Assembly: GCA_959608625.1 (NCBI GenBank) | Contig: CAUHQV010000047.1 | Location: forward strand, 1-15,394 | Reading direction: 5' to 3' | Source of the DNA: an uncultured Flavobacteriales bacterium | GTDB lineage: Bacteria; Bacteroidota; Bacteroidia; Flavobacteriales; UBA1820 | Length of the DNA: 15,394 bases | Shown here: piece by piece, positions 6,727-13,971 of the stretch | Layout of the letters: every line of letters starts with the position of its first letter | How positions within the stretch are numbered: the stretch's first letter is position 1 | Notes under the pieces: model-generated | The model's input: only the letters and a program-made list of their open reading frames with translations | Databases searched by the model: none | Told to the model about the DNA's origin: nothing | Translations under genes and position numbers: made by a program

Positions 6727-7587
6727 TCAGTTCGCCTTTACCCGGTTTTGGAAATACTTCCGCACCAGCGAAGCAATTATGTTTATGATCAATATAATGG
6801 CTATCAGCACCAGCGCCGTCCCGTAAGCGATAGGCATCTGCGCCTCCATATCCGTGCCGCTTGTGGCCAGCACGTACAGGTGATACGGGAGGGCCATGCA
6901 CTGGTCGAATACACTGGCAGGCAGCTGGGGAAGGAAATACGCCGCGCAGGTGAACAGGATGGGAGCTGTTTCCCCGGACACACGTCCCAGCGCCAGGATA
7001 AGCCCTGTGATAATGTTCGGCATCCCCATCGGCAACACGACGCGCCGGATGGTCTGCAGTTTCGTAGCGCCCAGTGCCAGCGAACCTTCGCGGATGGAAT
7101 CCGGGATCGCCTTCAGGGATTCTTCGGTCGTGCGGATCACTACCGGCAGGCTCAGCAATCCCAAGGTGAGCGAACCGGCCAGGATACTGTCCCCGAAATC
7201 GAGGTAATTGACAAAGAGCGCCATGCCGAACAAGCCGAACACGATGGACGGGATACCGGAAAGGTTGTTGGTCATCACCCGGATAAACCGGACAAGTTTG
7301 CTGCCCTTGGGGGCGTATTCGTTCATATAGATACCGCTCATGATTCCCACCGGGAAAGCGAACAGAGCACTGCCCACCATCAGGTAAAACGTCCCGACGA
7401 TCGCCGGCCATATTCCGCCTTTAGTCATTCCGTCGGTAGGCCCTGTGGTAAGGAAATCCCAGCTGATCACCCCGATCCCCTTGTACACGATGAACCCCAG
7501 GATAGCCACCAGCACCAGGACGATCGCCAAGCTGAAGGAGGAAAATACCCCAAAGGCTATCCGCTGTGTCGTTTTCTTTTTCATCAT
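6727..7587 (-). CDS. pstA: Phosphate ABC transporter permease PstA
   Basis: Inner-membrane half-channel that pairs with PstC. The 286 residues show about six hydrophobic segments (near 15-36, 63-88, 108-128, 135-155, 190-215 and 255-275). The cytoplasmic EAA-type loop is REGSLALGATKLQTIRRVVLP near 166-186, which contacts PstB. The N-terminal periplasmic part has the standard WDFLTTGPTDGMTKGGIWPAIVGT sequence of PstA, written here only as landmarks WDFLT and GGIWPAIVGT. Length is normal, with no insertion like that in PstC. The start overlaps the pstC stop in an ATGA arrangement, which suggests translational coupling; a second ATG follows at once (MMKKK). Confidence 0.96.
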   Translation of the reverse strand: MMKKKTTQRIAFGVFSSFSLAIVLVLVAILGFIVYKGIGVISWDFLTTGPTDGMTKGGIWPAIVGTFYLMVGSALFAFPVGIMSGIYMNEYAPKGSKLVRFIRVMTNNLSGIPSIVFGLFGMALFVNYLDFGDSILAGSLTLGLLSLPVVIRTTEESLKAIPDSIREGSLALGATKLQTIRRVVLPMGMPNIITGLILALGRVSGETAPILFTCAAYFLPQLPASVFDQCMALPYHLYVLATSGTDMEAQMPIAYGTALVLIAIILIINIIASLVRKYFQNRVKAN

Positions 7588-8768
7588 TTCTGTTTGCGGC
7601 TTATATATTCGACACTCGAGTTGATCAGCAGCGTGATAAAGAACAGCACTACGCCCAACAGGAACAGCGCCTTATAGTGCGGGCCCCCGGCAGGGGCTTC
7701 GCCCATCTCGGCAGCGATCGTGGCCGGGATGGTGCGCATCGGCTCCGCGATCCAATGCGGGATCACCGCTGCATTGCCCGTGACCATCAGCACGGCCATC
7801 GTTTCGCCCACGGCGCGGCCTATACCCAGTACGACCCCGGATGTGATGCCCGATATCGAATACGGGATCACGACCTTGTAAATGGTCTGCCACTGGGAAG
7901 CGCCGAGCGCCAGGCTCGCTTCGCGCATAGCGCGGGGGCAGTTGCGCATCGCATCTTCGCTGACCGTGATGATGGTCGGCAGGGCCATAATCGCCAGCAC
8001 GATGCTGCCGGCCAAGCCTGTCTCCCCCACCGGAAGGTCGAACACTTTCTGGATGAACGGTACGATGACGATGAGCCCGAAAAACCCGTACACTACCGAC
8101 GGAATACCGTTGAGCAGTTCAATAACGGGTTTGAGGATATTGCGGATGCGGCTGTCGGCCACTTCGCTCATGTAGATAGAAACCGACAGTCCGAACGGGA
8201 GTGCGAACAGGATGGCGAACAGACTGACCCAAAGCGTTCCGGCCAAAAGCGGCAGCATGCCGAACTGGGGCGCGGGCGTGGCCGTGGGGAACCACTCGGC
8301 CCCGAAGAACACATCCTTTACGGGAATGGAGCTGTCCTTTACCAGGTTGCCATGGAATCCGGAGGACACGAACGTTTGGGGAACGAAGGCAGCAATACCG
8401 GGGGTGGCATTGACCAAGCTGTCTATCAACCGGGGGGCATTCTGATATTCGCCGCCCAATTGGGCTTCGGAGAAATATTTGTCCATGTCGGACAGGCGGA
8501 ATACTGTAATGAGAGCGTCCGGGCCGCCCAGTTCTTTCCAGTTTTGCACGTCGCCGTCGAACACCGCCTTTATCTGGGCGGGATCGAGGTCGGAACAGTT
8601 GTTGTTCCGGTTAAGAGCTATCACATAGCCTTCTTCTATGATCTTGCTGGAGAAAAGGCCCGAAGCCTCTTTGAACAGGAAAAGGACGATCAATAAAATG
8701 ACGATGCTAGTCACAAACCCGCTACAGGTGAAAACGCCTTTGGCTATTTTTTCTAGAAAAGACTTCAT
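7584..8768 (-). CDS. pstC: Phosphate ABC transporter permease PstC with PstS-like insert
   Basis: Inner-membrane half-channel of the phosphate importer. At 394 residues it is about 75-100 longer than classical PstC. After a first membrane helix (about 17-33) comes an extracytoplasmic stretch of about 120 residues, then the normal PstC core beginning at FFGAEWFP (154-161) and FGMLPLLAGTLWVS. Further membrane helices follow, together with the EAA loop REASLALGASQWQTIYKVVIP near 282-302. Residues about 46-136 of the extra stretch resemble PstS: IKAVFDGDVQNWKELGG here against LEGIFRGKITNWKEVGG in the PstS of this window. The gene is first in pstCAB, follows gph by 115 bp, and has a weak -7 match and 11-bp-spaced repeats upstream. 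I recall that Bacteroidetes PstC proteins tend to be long, so the insert may be common in the group. Confidence 0.95.
   Translation of the reverse strand: MKSFLEKIAKGVFTCSGFVTSIVILLIVLFLFKEASGLFSSKIIEEGYVIALNRNNNCSDLDPAQIKAVFDGDVQNWKELGGPDALITVFRLSDMDKYFSEAQLGGEYQNAPRLIDSLVNATPGIAAFVPQTFVSSGFHGNLVKDSSIPVKDVFFGAEWFPTATPAPQFGMLPLLAGTLWVSLFAILFALPFGLSVSIYMSEVADSRIRNILKPVIELLNGIPSVVYGFFGLIVIVPFIQKVFDLPVGETGLAGSIVLAIMALPTIITVSEDAMRNCPRAMREASLALGASQWQTIYKVVIPYSISGITSGVVLGIGRAVGETMAVLMVTGNAAVIPHWIAEPMRTIPATIAAEMGEAPAGGPHYKALFLLGVVLFFITLLINSSVEYISRKQK
8361..8633 (-). other. PstS-like extracytoplasmic segment within PstC
   Basis: Codons about 46-136 of pstC. Alignable blocks with PstS (4127-4954) are DPAQIKAVFDGDVQNWKELGG with REQLEGIFRGKITNWKEVGG, then ALITVF with AKIVVY, and further on LVNATPGIAAFVPQTFVSS with VSQTKGAIGYVGLAYVSP. 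The order of blocks is the same in both. The PstS ligand loop SRETSSGTYEFF is replaced by FRLSDMDKYFS, which lacks the SSGT residues, so phosphate binding is probably lost. The rest of the PstS fold is absent. It may act as a docking surface for PstS or as a vestige of an old fusion. Confidence 0.6.
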
Positions 8769-8788
8769 ATATCCGTTTTAGAACACCG

Positions 8789-8868
8789 CAAAGTAACGGG
8801 CAGTATGTTTCCGGAGTATGAAGCGCGGTTAAAGTTTTTGTTTACCCGTTGTTACCCTTATGTAAACT
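8789..8868 (-). promoter_or_regulatory. Candidate pstC promoter with 11-bp-spaced repeats
   Basis: TTACTTTG (8796-8789 on the minus strand) is one base off TAnnTTTG and would start transcription about 15 bases before pstC. Upstream, on the plus strand, TTTACC at 8841, TTACCC at 8852 and TAAACT at 8863 recur at exactly 11 bp, with a looser TAAAGT at 8830. An 11-bp direct-repeat period is typical of binding sites for PhoB/PhoP-family regulators. The sequence is not an E. coli Pho box, so this is only a candidate phosphate-response site. Confidence 0.35.
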
Positions 8869-8883
8869 CTCTGCGGGGAACGG

Positions 8884-9540
8884 TCAGGACAACACCAACG
8901 GCACTATATCCGCCGGGGAGACCGCAATATGCCGGCCCCCGGCCCCGACCAATTCTGCCCGGGGGCGGAATCCCCACAGCACCCCTGCGGACTCTATTCC
9001 GGCATTGCGGGCAGTCTGCATATCGACTCCTGAATCCCCCACATATAACGCATCCGCCGGACCGATACCGGTAAGGGCGAGTATTTCATTCACGGCAGCC
9101 GGATCGGGTTTCACCGGTACACCCTCCCGCTGGCCCAGCACCACCGCGAAATGCCGTTGTGGAAAAAATCGTTCTACCAAGGCTACAGTCCCGTTATGGT
9201 ATTTATTGCTGGCTACGGCCAGTTTCACGCCGCTGTTTTCCAATTTTTCCAATAGCTCCGGGATACCGGCATAGGGCCGGGTATGCTGGTCGATATGCGC
9301 CCGGTAATAATCGATGAATTCCGGACGCAGCACTTGGGCCGTCTCCGGGCTGCGCACATCGGGCGGAAGCGACCGCTCTATCAACCGGTCAATGCCATTA
9401 CCCACCATCATCCGGTACTGATCGTCGGTATGGGTGGGGTAACCGCGTTGGGACAGCAAATGGTTGCAGGCGGCCGAAAGGTCGCCGATGGTGTCCAACA
9501 GCGTGCCGTCGAGGTCGAATATCACCAGCCGTTTTGTCAT
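8884..9540 (-). CDS. gph: HAD-family phosphatase, phosphoglycolate phosphatase-like
   Basis: 218-residue haloacid-dehalogenase hydrolase. Motif I FDLDGTLLDT holds the nucleophile D9 and acid D11, motif II is ASNK near 109-112, the motif III lysine is in VKPDP near 142-146, and motif IV is GDSGVD near 167-172. The helical cap between motifs I and II (about 15-85) is of the Gph/PpaX type. The likely reaction is hydrolysis of a small phosphate ester such as 2-phosphoglycolate, but pyrophosphate or a sugar phosphate are possible; the HAD fold does not fix the substrate. It has an ideal promoter of its own and precedes pstC by 115 bp with no terminator in between, so it may add transcription to the pst genes. 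Confidence 0.85.
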   Translation of the reverse strand: MTKRLVIFDLDGTLLDTIGDLSAACNHLLSQRGYPTHTDDQYRMMVGNGIDRLIERSLPPDVRSPETAQVLRPEFIDYYRAHIDQHTRPYAGIPELLEKLENSGVKLAVASNKYHNGTVALVERFFPQRHFAVVLGQREGVPVKPDPAAVNEILALTGIGPADALYVGDSGVDMQTARNAGIESAGVLWGFRPRAELVGAGGRHIAVSPADIVPLVLS

Positions 9541-9558
9541 TTTTCCTTCGTTTTATTG

Positions 9559-9590
9559 CAAAGATACGCAGAGCATGGGATACAGGCAAA
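9559..9590 (-). promoter_or_regulatory. Promoter of gph
   Basis: On the minus strand TTTG (9590-9587), 20 bases, then TATCTTTG (9566-9559): an ideal Bacteroidetes promoter of the TTTG-N19-21-TAnnTTTG form. The gph ATG follows 18 bases after the -7 element. Confidence 0.75.
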
Positions 9591-9630
9591 TAATGGGGAT
9601 TCTTGGCGTAATCGTCCTTTTATTCCTTTC

Positions 9631-9878
9631 ATTCCTTACGTACTTTTCTTTTGTCTGCCGCACAAAAGAAAAGTACCAAAAGAAAAAGCCACCTCATCGT
9701 TTTGCACTTCGCCCCTCAAAAAGGGTAAAAACGGCGGGCTGCGAAACTCGCCTGCTAAAGCAGGCTCGGACAATCTCCGCCCTTTTTTCCGTTTTTATCC
9801 CTTTTCGTGGCGGCAAAACGAATGGGGCTAGAGATTCCGGTGCGGCCGGGGAATGGTTTCTTCCGTTTGCAAATGCAG
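9631..9878. repeat. Dispersed structured repeat, copy B
   Basis: Second copy of the element at 5661-5909, in the same orientation. The palindrome is at 9641-9675, outer arms CGTTTTGC 9698-9705 and GCAAAACG 9813-9820, long arms 9718-9734 and 9789-9805, and the inner hairpin GCCTGC/GCAGGC (9750-9755, 9760-9765) has a 4-base loop against 5 in copy A. In the long arms the pair G5757-C5827 of copy A is A9727-T9796 here, a change on both sides that keeps pairing, and the A5758/C5826 mismatch is an A-T pair here. This supports a conserved fold over a conserved peptide. It lies in the divergent gph-ffh region and holds no gene. Confidence 0.8.
9641..9675. repeat. 13-bp palindrome at the left of copy B
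   Basis: TACTTTTCTTTTG (9641-9653) and CAAAAGAAAAGTA (9663-9675) with a 9-base loop, identical to the palindrome of copy A at 5671-5705. Confidence 0.8.
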
Positions 9879-10027
9879 CGGCTCTTTTATTCTCGCGCCC
9901 GAAGCGTCTGTCCCCGAGCGGATATTTCCGGCGAGGGCGAAATACGACACCGAATGCTTCGAGCCCGAAGCCGGGAATAAAACCGCGACGGGGACTGTCA
10001 GCGCAGGGTGAAAGCGAGTTTTCTTTG
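9879..10027. other. Intergenic stretch between copy B and the right palindrome
   Basis: About 150 bp after the part shared with copy A and before the palindrome at 10028. I see no credible gene: frames remain open through it on both strands but the peptides are rich in R, P and S with no recognisable fold, start context or partner. It may be the part of the repeat element that copy A has lost. Confidence 0.4.
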
Positions 10028-10059
10028 TAACTTTCTTTTGGCAAGACAAAAGAAAGTTA
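10028..10059. repeat. 13-bp palindrome to the right of copy B
   Basis: TAACTTTCTTTTG (10028-10040) and CAAAAGAAAGTTA (10047-10059) are perfect inverted repeats around a 6-base loop. The arm closely resembles the TACTTTTCTTTTG arm at 9641, so two related palindromes bracket 9641-10059. Confidence 0.75.
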
Positions 10060-10161
10060 AGTCCGTGCCCGGTCTGGGCAGAAAGGGATAATATCTGGAA
10101 TAATCCGACATAAAAAGAACAAAGGTTTCCCACAAACCCCGCCCCTACGCAGAAAAATCAC

Positions 10162-10169
10162 TAAATTTG
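10162..10169 (+). promoter_or_regulatory. -7 element of ffh
   Basis: TAAATTTG is a perfect TAnnTTTG element 43 bases before the ffh ATG, giving a leader of about 35-40 bases. No clear TTTG is seen at -33. It likely drives ffh, folD and the hydrolase gene. Confidence 0.55.
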
Positions 10170-10211
10170 CGCGAGTAAAGACAAACATTGCATTAATTAC
10201 CCCGAAAACAT

Positions 10212-11546
10212 ATGTTCGAGAGTTTAAGCGAAAAACTGGACCGCGCCCTGCAAGTCGTCAAGGGCGACCACCGCATCAGTGAGATCAAGATAGCCGAAAC
10301 GGCCAAGGAAATCCGCCGCGTACTGGTGGATGCCGACGTGAACTACAAGATAGCCAAAGAGTTCACCGATCGCGTAAAGGAAAAAGCCATCGGCCAAAAA
10401 GTACATACTTCCCTCAACCCCCGCCAGGTATTCATCAAGATCGTCAAAGACGAACTGACCGAACTGATGGGCGGAGGAGCGAGCGACATCAGCCTGGAAG
10501 GCAAGCCGGCCGTCATCCTGATCGCCGGGCTTCAGGGTTCCGGAAAAACGACTTTCTCGGGCAAACTGGCCCTGCACCTGAAGAGCAAAAAGAACCGCAA
10601 GGTATTGCTCGTTGCCGGCGACGTATACCGTCCGGCGGCCATCGACCAGTTGAAAGTGCTGGCCGAAGGCATAGGCGTGGAAGTATACACGGAGGAAGGC
10701 AATAAAAACCCGGTGCAGATCGCGGAGAACGCTATCAAATACGCCAGAGAGCATTCGCTGGATACGGTCATCGTCGACACGGCAGGCCGTCTGGCGGTAG
10801 ATCAGGAAATGATGGACGAGATATCCCGCGTCCATGCGGCTGTCAAGCCATCGGAAACACTGTTCGTGGTGGACTCCATGACCGGGCAGGACGCGGTAAA
10901 CACCGCCAAGGCATTCAACGACCGGTTGAACTTCGACGGCGTAGTGCTGACCAAACTGGACGGCGATACCCGCGGCGGCGCGGCTTTGTCTATTAAGGCC
11001 ACGGTCGAAAAACCGATCAAATTCTCCTCTACGGGCGAAAAAATGGAGGCACTGGAGGTCTTCCACCCCGAACGTCTGGCCGACCGCATCATGGGCATGG
11101 GCGATATCGTCTCCCTGGTGGAAAAAGTCAACGCCCAGTACGACGAGGCCAAAGCCAAGGAACTGGAGCGCAAATTCCGCAAAAACCAGTTCGGGTTCGA
11201 CGACTTTTTAGGGCAGATTGCCCAGATCAAAAAAATGGGCAATATGAAAGACATCCTGGGCATGCTCCCGGGCATGGGCAAAGCCATTAAGGACGTAGAC
11301 ATCCCGGACGATGCTTTCAAACACGTAGAAGCCATCATACAATCTATGACCCCCGATGAGCGGCGCAACCCGGATCTGATCAACGGGTCGCGGAAAATCC
11401 GCATCGCCCGGGGCGCCGGCCGCACGGTGGACGAAGTGAACCGCCTGATGAAACAGTTCGAGGACATGAAAAAGATGATGAAGATGATGCAGGGCGGCGG
11501 TGGCGGAGCCATGGCCAAAATGATGGGCATGGGCGGACGCCGATAG
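10212..11546 (+). CDS. ffh: Signal recognition particle protein Ffh
   Basis: GTPase subunit of the signal recognition particle; with 4.5S/SRP RNA it binds signal sequences of nascent inner-membrane proteins and docks with FtsY. The 444 residues are complete. An N domain covers about 1-90. The G domain has GLQGSGKTT at 106-114, GDVYRPAA near 136-143, DTAGR at 189-193 and TKLDGDTRGG at 247-256. The methionine-rich M domain runs from about 325 to the end (MGNMKDILGMLPGMG, then KKMMKMM and MAKMMGMGG at the C-terminus), with the RNA-binding SRKIRIARGAG near 393-403. The start MFESLSEKL is standard. folD follows after 53 bp without a terminator. Confidence 0.98.
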   Translation: MFESLSEKLDRALQVVKGDHRISEIKIAETAKEIRRVLVDADVNYKIAKEFTDRVKEKAIGQKVHTSLNPRQVFIKIVKDELTELMGGGASDISLEGKPAVILIAGLQGSGKTTFSGKLALHLKSKKNRKVLLVAGDVYRPAAIDQLKVLAEGIGVEVYTEEGNKNPVQIAENAIKYAREHSLDTVIVDTAGRLAVDQEMMDEISRVHAAVKPSETLFVVDSMTGQDAVNTAKAFNDRLNFDGVVLTKLDGDTRGGAALSIKATVEKPIKFSSTGEKMEALEVFHPERLADRIMGMGDIVSLVEKVNAQYDEAKAKELERKFRKNQFGFDDFLGQIAQIKKMGNMKDILGMLPGMGKAIKDVDIPDDAFKHVEAIIQSMTPDERRNPDLINGSRKIRIARGAGRTVDEVNRLMKQFEDMKKMMKMMQGGGGGAMAKMMGMGGRR

Positions 11547-11599
11547 GCGTAATTTTCCGGGATCGATCACTGAAAAAACAGCAAAAACAACACGTATCA

Positions 11600-12493
11600 A
11601 TGGAAATACTCGACGGGAAAAAGACGTCGGCCGAGGTCCGGGAAGACCTGCGGCGCGAAGTGGAAAAACTCAAAGCACAGGGCCATCGTCCGCCGCATTT
11701 GGCCGCTATTCTGGTAGGCGACAACGGCGCCAGCATCACCTATGTGAACGCGAAAGTAAAAGCCTGCCAGGAGATCGGATTCCAATCCTCCCTGATAAAA
11801 TATCCGATGGAAATTTCCCAGCAAGAACTGCTGGACAAGATAAACGAACTGAACGAAGACCCCGCCGTAGACGGCTTTATCGTACAGCTCCCCCTGCCCG
11901 CACACATCGATGAAAAGCTTGTAACCGAAAGCATCCGTCCGGAGAAGGACGTGGATGGCTTCCACCCGGTAAATATGGGCCGCCTGGCTATGGGACAGCC
12001 TACATTGGTACCCGCCACCCCGGCCGGCATCATCGAACTGCTCCGCCGTTACGGCATCAAGACCGCCGGGAAAAGGGCCGTGGTAGTAGGCCGGAGCAAT
12101 ATCGTGGGTATCCCCGTCTCCCTGCTGCTGGCCGGGAAATATCCCACCGGCAACTGTACGGTGACCATTTGCCATTCCCGTACGGAAAACCTGTCCGAGA
12201 TCACCCGCGAGGCCGACATCCTGGTGGCCGCCATTGGAACCCCGCATTTCATCAAAGGGAACATGGTCAAGGAAGGCGCCGTAGTGGTCGACGTGGGCAT
12301 CACCCGCAAACCGGACGCCTCGAAAAAATCCGGTTTCGCCCTGTACGGCGATGTGGATTACGAGGAAGTAGCCCCCAAATGCAGTTACATCACCCCCGTA
12401 CCGGGCGGTGTAGGCCCGATGACCATCGCCATGCTGATGAAGAATACCCTGGCCGCCATGAAACTACGCCAGGACAAAGAGACCAAAGAGTAA
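11600..12493 (+). CDS. folD: Methylenetetrahydrofolate dehydrogenase/cyclohydrolase FolD
   Basis: Bifunctional cytoplasmic enzyme that oxidises 5,10-methylene-THF to methenyl-THF with NAD(P) and hydrolyses it to 10-formyl-THF, feeding purine and formyl-methionine synthesis. The 297 residues match the family length. The catalytic Y48 and K52 are in TYVNAKVK, QLPLP is at 96-100, KDVDGFHP near 116-123, and the nucleotide-binding GRSNIVG at 164-170. The closing signature PVPGGVGPMT is in the C-terminal third. It follows ffh by 53 bp and precedes the hydrolase gene by 47 bp, all on the plus strand. One-carbon units come largely from serine via GlyA, so it shares a precursor with the trpB-cysE-cysK group, though that may be chance. 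Confidence 0.97.
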   Translation: MEILDGKKTSAEVREDLRREVEKLKAQGHRPPHLAAILVGDNGASITYVNAKVKACQEIGFQSSLIKYPMEISQQELLDKINELNEDPAVDGFIVQLPLPAHIDEKLVTESIRPEKDVDGFHPVNMGRLAMGQPTLVPATPAGIIELLRRYGIKTAGKRAVVVGRSNIVGIPVSLLLAGKYPTGNCTVTICHSRTENLSEITREADILVAAIGTPHFIKGNMVKEGAVVVDVGITRKPDASKKSGFALYGDVDYEEVAPKCSYITPVPGGVGPMTIAMLMKNTLAAMKLRQDKETKE

Positions 12494-12540
12494 TAACCGA
12501 ATCACATTCTCCTTCCTGAATTCCGAACTGCCCACGCAGG

Positions 12541-13899
12541 ATGACCGCCCGGGAAATAAAAGACCTTATCACCGACTATTACAAGGCCCTGAAGTACAAA
12601 AAAGCTTTATGGGCGTGTGTAGTAGTCTTTTTTGTACTCATACTGCACCCCTGGAGCCGGGGTTCTTCTTCCGCAGGGGATTGGAATATCCAGCCCGACC
12701 TGCGGGCCATCAACCAGAAGATCACCAATGCGGATTCCGACCTTCCCTCTACGGCCCGGATGGAGCAAATGATACTCAAATTCCTGCGCCAATGGGACAT
12801 CAAGGGCGCATCGGTGGCCATCGCCAAGGACGGGCGATTAGTTTATGCGAAAGGTTTCGGTTATGCCGACGTGGATAAAGGGGAAAAAATGGACGTTTAC
12901 CATGTGATGCGTATCGCTTCGGTATCGAAACTCATCACGGCGGCCGGCATTATGAAACTCCGCGAGCAGGGTAAGCTAAAACTCTCCGACCGCGTGTTCG
13001 GTTCCGAAGGCATCCTTTCGGACAGCCTGTATGGCACAGTGACGGACCGCCGGATGAAAAATATCACCGTCGAACACTTGTTGCGCCACGATGCAGGATT
13101 TTCCCTGAAAAACGGCGATCCGATGTTTTGTCCGCTGGACATTGCAAAAAAAATGGATGCCCCCTCTCCTCCCGATATGCAGACGATGATCCGTTTCGCC
13201 GTTTCGCGCGGGCTGGGTAATTCGCCTGGGGAACGGTATTCGTACTCCAATCTGGGATACCTCATCCTGTCGGCCGTGATCGAGAAAGTTTCGGGCCGGG
13301 ATTACGAAAGCTATATCAAGGAAAATATCCTGCGCCCTGCCGGGTGTTTCGACCTGCATATCGCCCGCAATTTTCCGAACGAGAAATACCGGCATGAAGT
13401 AAGCTACTACGAACCGCCCAATGCCGAAAAGGCCCTCTCCTGCGACGGGAAAGGGCGGGAAGTGCTGAAATGCGAAGGAGGCAACGACGTACGGGGACTC
13501 CTGGGTGCGGGAGCCTGGGTCGCTTCGCCGGTGGAAATAGCCCGTATCGTCTGCGCAATGGACGGGCGCAACGACGCCACACCCGACATCCTGAAGCATT
13601 CCTCGGTGGAATACATGACCAAAAGCGTACGAGGGCGAATGCCTATCGGCTGGATCAATACCTACGGGACAGGTAACTGGACTCGATCCGGTTCTTTTTC
13701 CGGGACTTCGGCGATGGTCAAACGCCAGCGCAACGGCTATACCTGGGTATTCATCACCAACAGCAGTTCCTGGACGGGCTCCAAATTTCCCAAAAAGATC
13801 GAGGAGCTGATGACACGCGCCCTGTCCACCGTGAAAAGCTTCCCGACCCGGGATATGTTTTCCGAAGACTACACTCCCGCCGCCCCTAAGGAAAAATAA
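12541..13899 (+). CDS. Membrane-anchored serine hydrolase, beta-lactamase (class C-like) family
   Basis: 452-residue protein of the serine beta-lactamase-like/penicillin-binding family (PF00144 type). It starts with a short cytoplasmic segment (1-19) and one membrane helix (about 21-37), so the catalytic domain lies in the periplasm. The nucleophile motif SVSK is at 127-130 (RIASVSKLITAAG) and the second motif YSN at 235-237 (YSYSNLGYL). A third-motif region, RSGSFSGTSA near 382-391, aligns with the usual HxG/KTG site but has Arg where His or Lys is common. Such proteins act as D-amino-acid peptidases, esterases or carboxypeptidases on cell-wall peptides; the substrate cannot be read from sequence. 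A true antibiotic-degrading beta-lactamase is less likely. It is the last gene of the ffh-folD group, 47 bp after folD. Confidence 0.85.
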   Translation: MTAREIKDLITDYYKALKYKKALWACVVVFFVLILHPWSRGSSSAGDWNIQPDLRAINQKITNADSDLPSTARMEQMILKFLRQWDIKGASVAIAKDGRLVYAKGFGYADVDKGEKMDVYHVMRIASVSKLITAAGIMKLREQGKLKLSDRVFGSEGILSDSLYGTVTDRRMKNITVEHLLRHDAGFSLKNGDPMFCPLDIAKKMDAPSPPDMQTMIRFAVSRGLGNSPGERYSYSNLGYLILSAVIEKVSGRDYESYIKENILRPAGCFDLHIARNFPNEKYRHEVSYYEPPNAEKALSCDGKGREVLKCEGGNDVRGLLGAGAWVASPVEIARIVCAMDGRNDATPDILKHSSVEYMTKSVRGRMPIGWINTYGTGNWTRSGSFSGTSAMVKRQRNGYTWVFITNSSSWTGSKFPKKIEELMTRALSTVKSFPTRDMFSEDYTPAAPKEK

Positions 13900-13902
13900 A
13901 AA

Positions 13903-13929
13903 CCGGGCCGGAACTTCGCTCCGCCCCGG
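13903..13929 (-). terminator. Terminator of the PepSY-type gene
   Basis: Arms 13903-13912 (CCGGGCCGGA) and 13920-13929 (TCCGCCCCGG) pair with one mismatch around a 7-base loop. On the minus strand the stem is followed by TTTTTATTTTT, so it terminates the leftward lipoprotein-PepSY transcript. The plus side has no T tract, so it ends the ffh-folD-hydrolase transcript at best weakly. Confidence 0.7.
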
Positions 13930-13971
13930 CACACCTATTTAAAATGAAAAAAGCAGTGTTGTTTCTTTGTA

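Noticed and set aside
6643..8696. Two long plus-strand open frames (344 and 376 codons) opposite pstA and pstC
   Set aside because: They mirror pstC-pstA codon structure, are full of R, H, Q and D, and show no motif, while the minus-strand genes are complete and typical.
5661..9878. The two repeats as a CRISPR array or as ends of a composite transposon
   Set aside because: There are only two copies nearly 4 kb apart, not short regularly spaced units, and the DNA between them is ordinary pst and gph genes without a transposase.
12541..13899. Antibiotic-resistance class C beta-lactamase
   Set aside because: It is membrane-anchored, longer than AmpC, lacks a KTG motif and sits in a housekeeping operon; a peptidase or esterase role is more likely.
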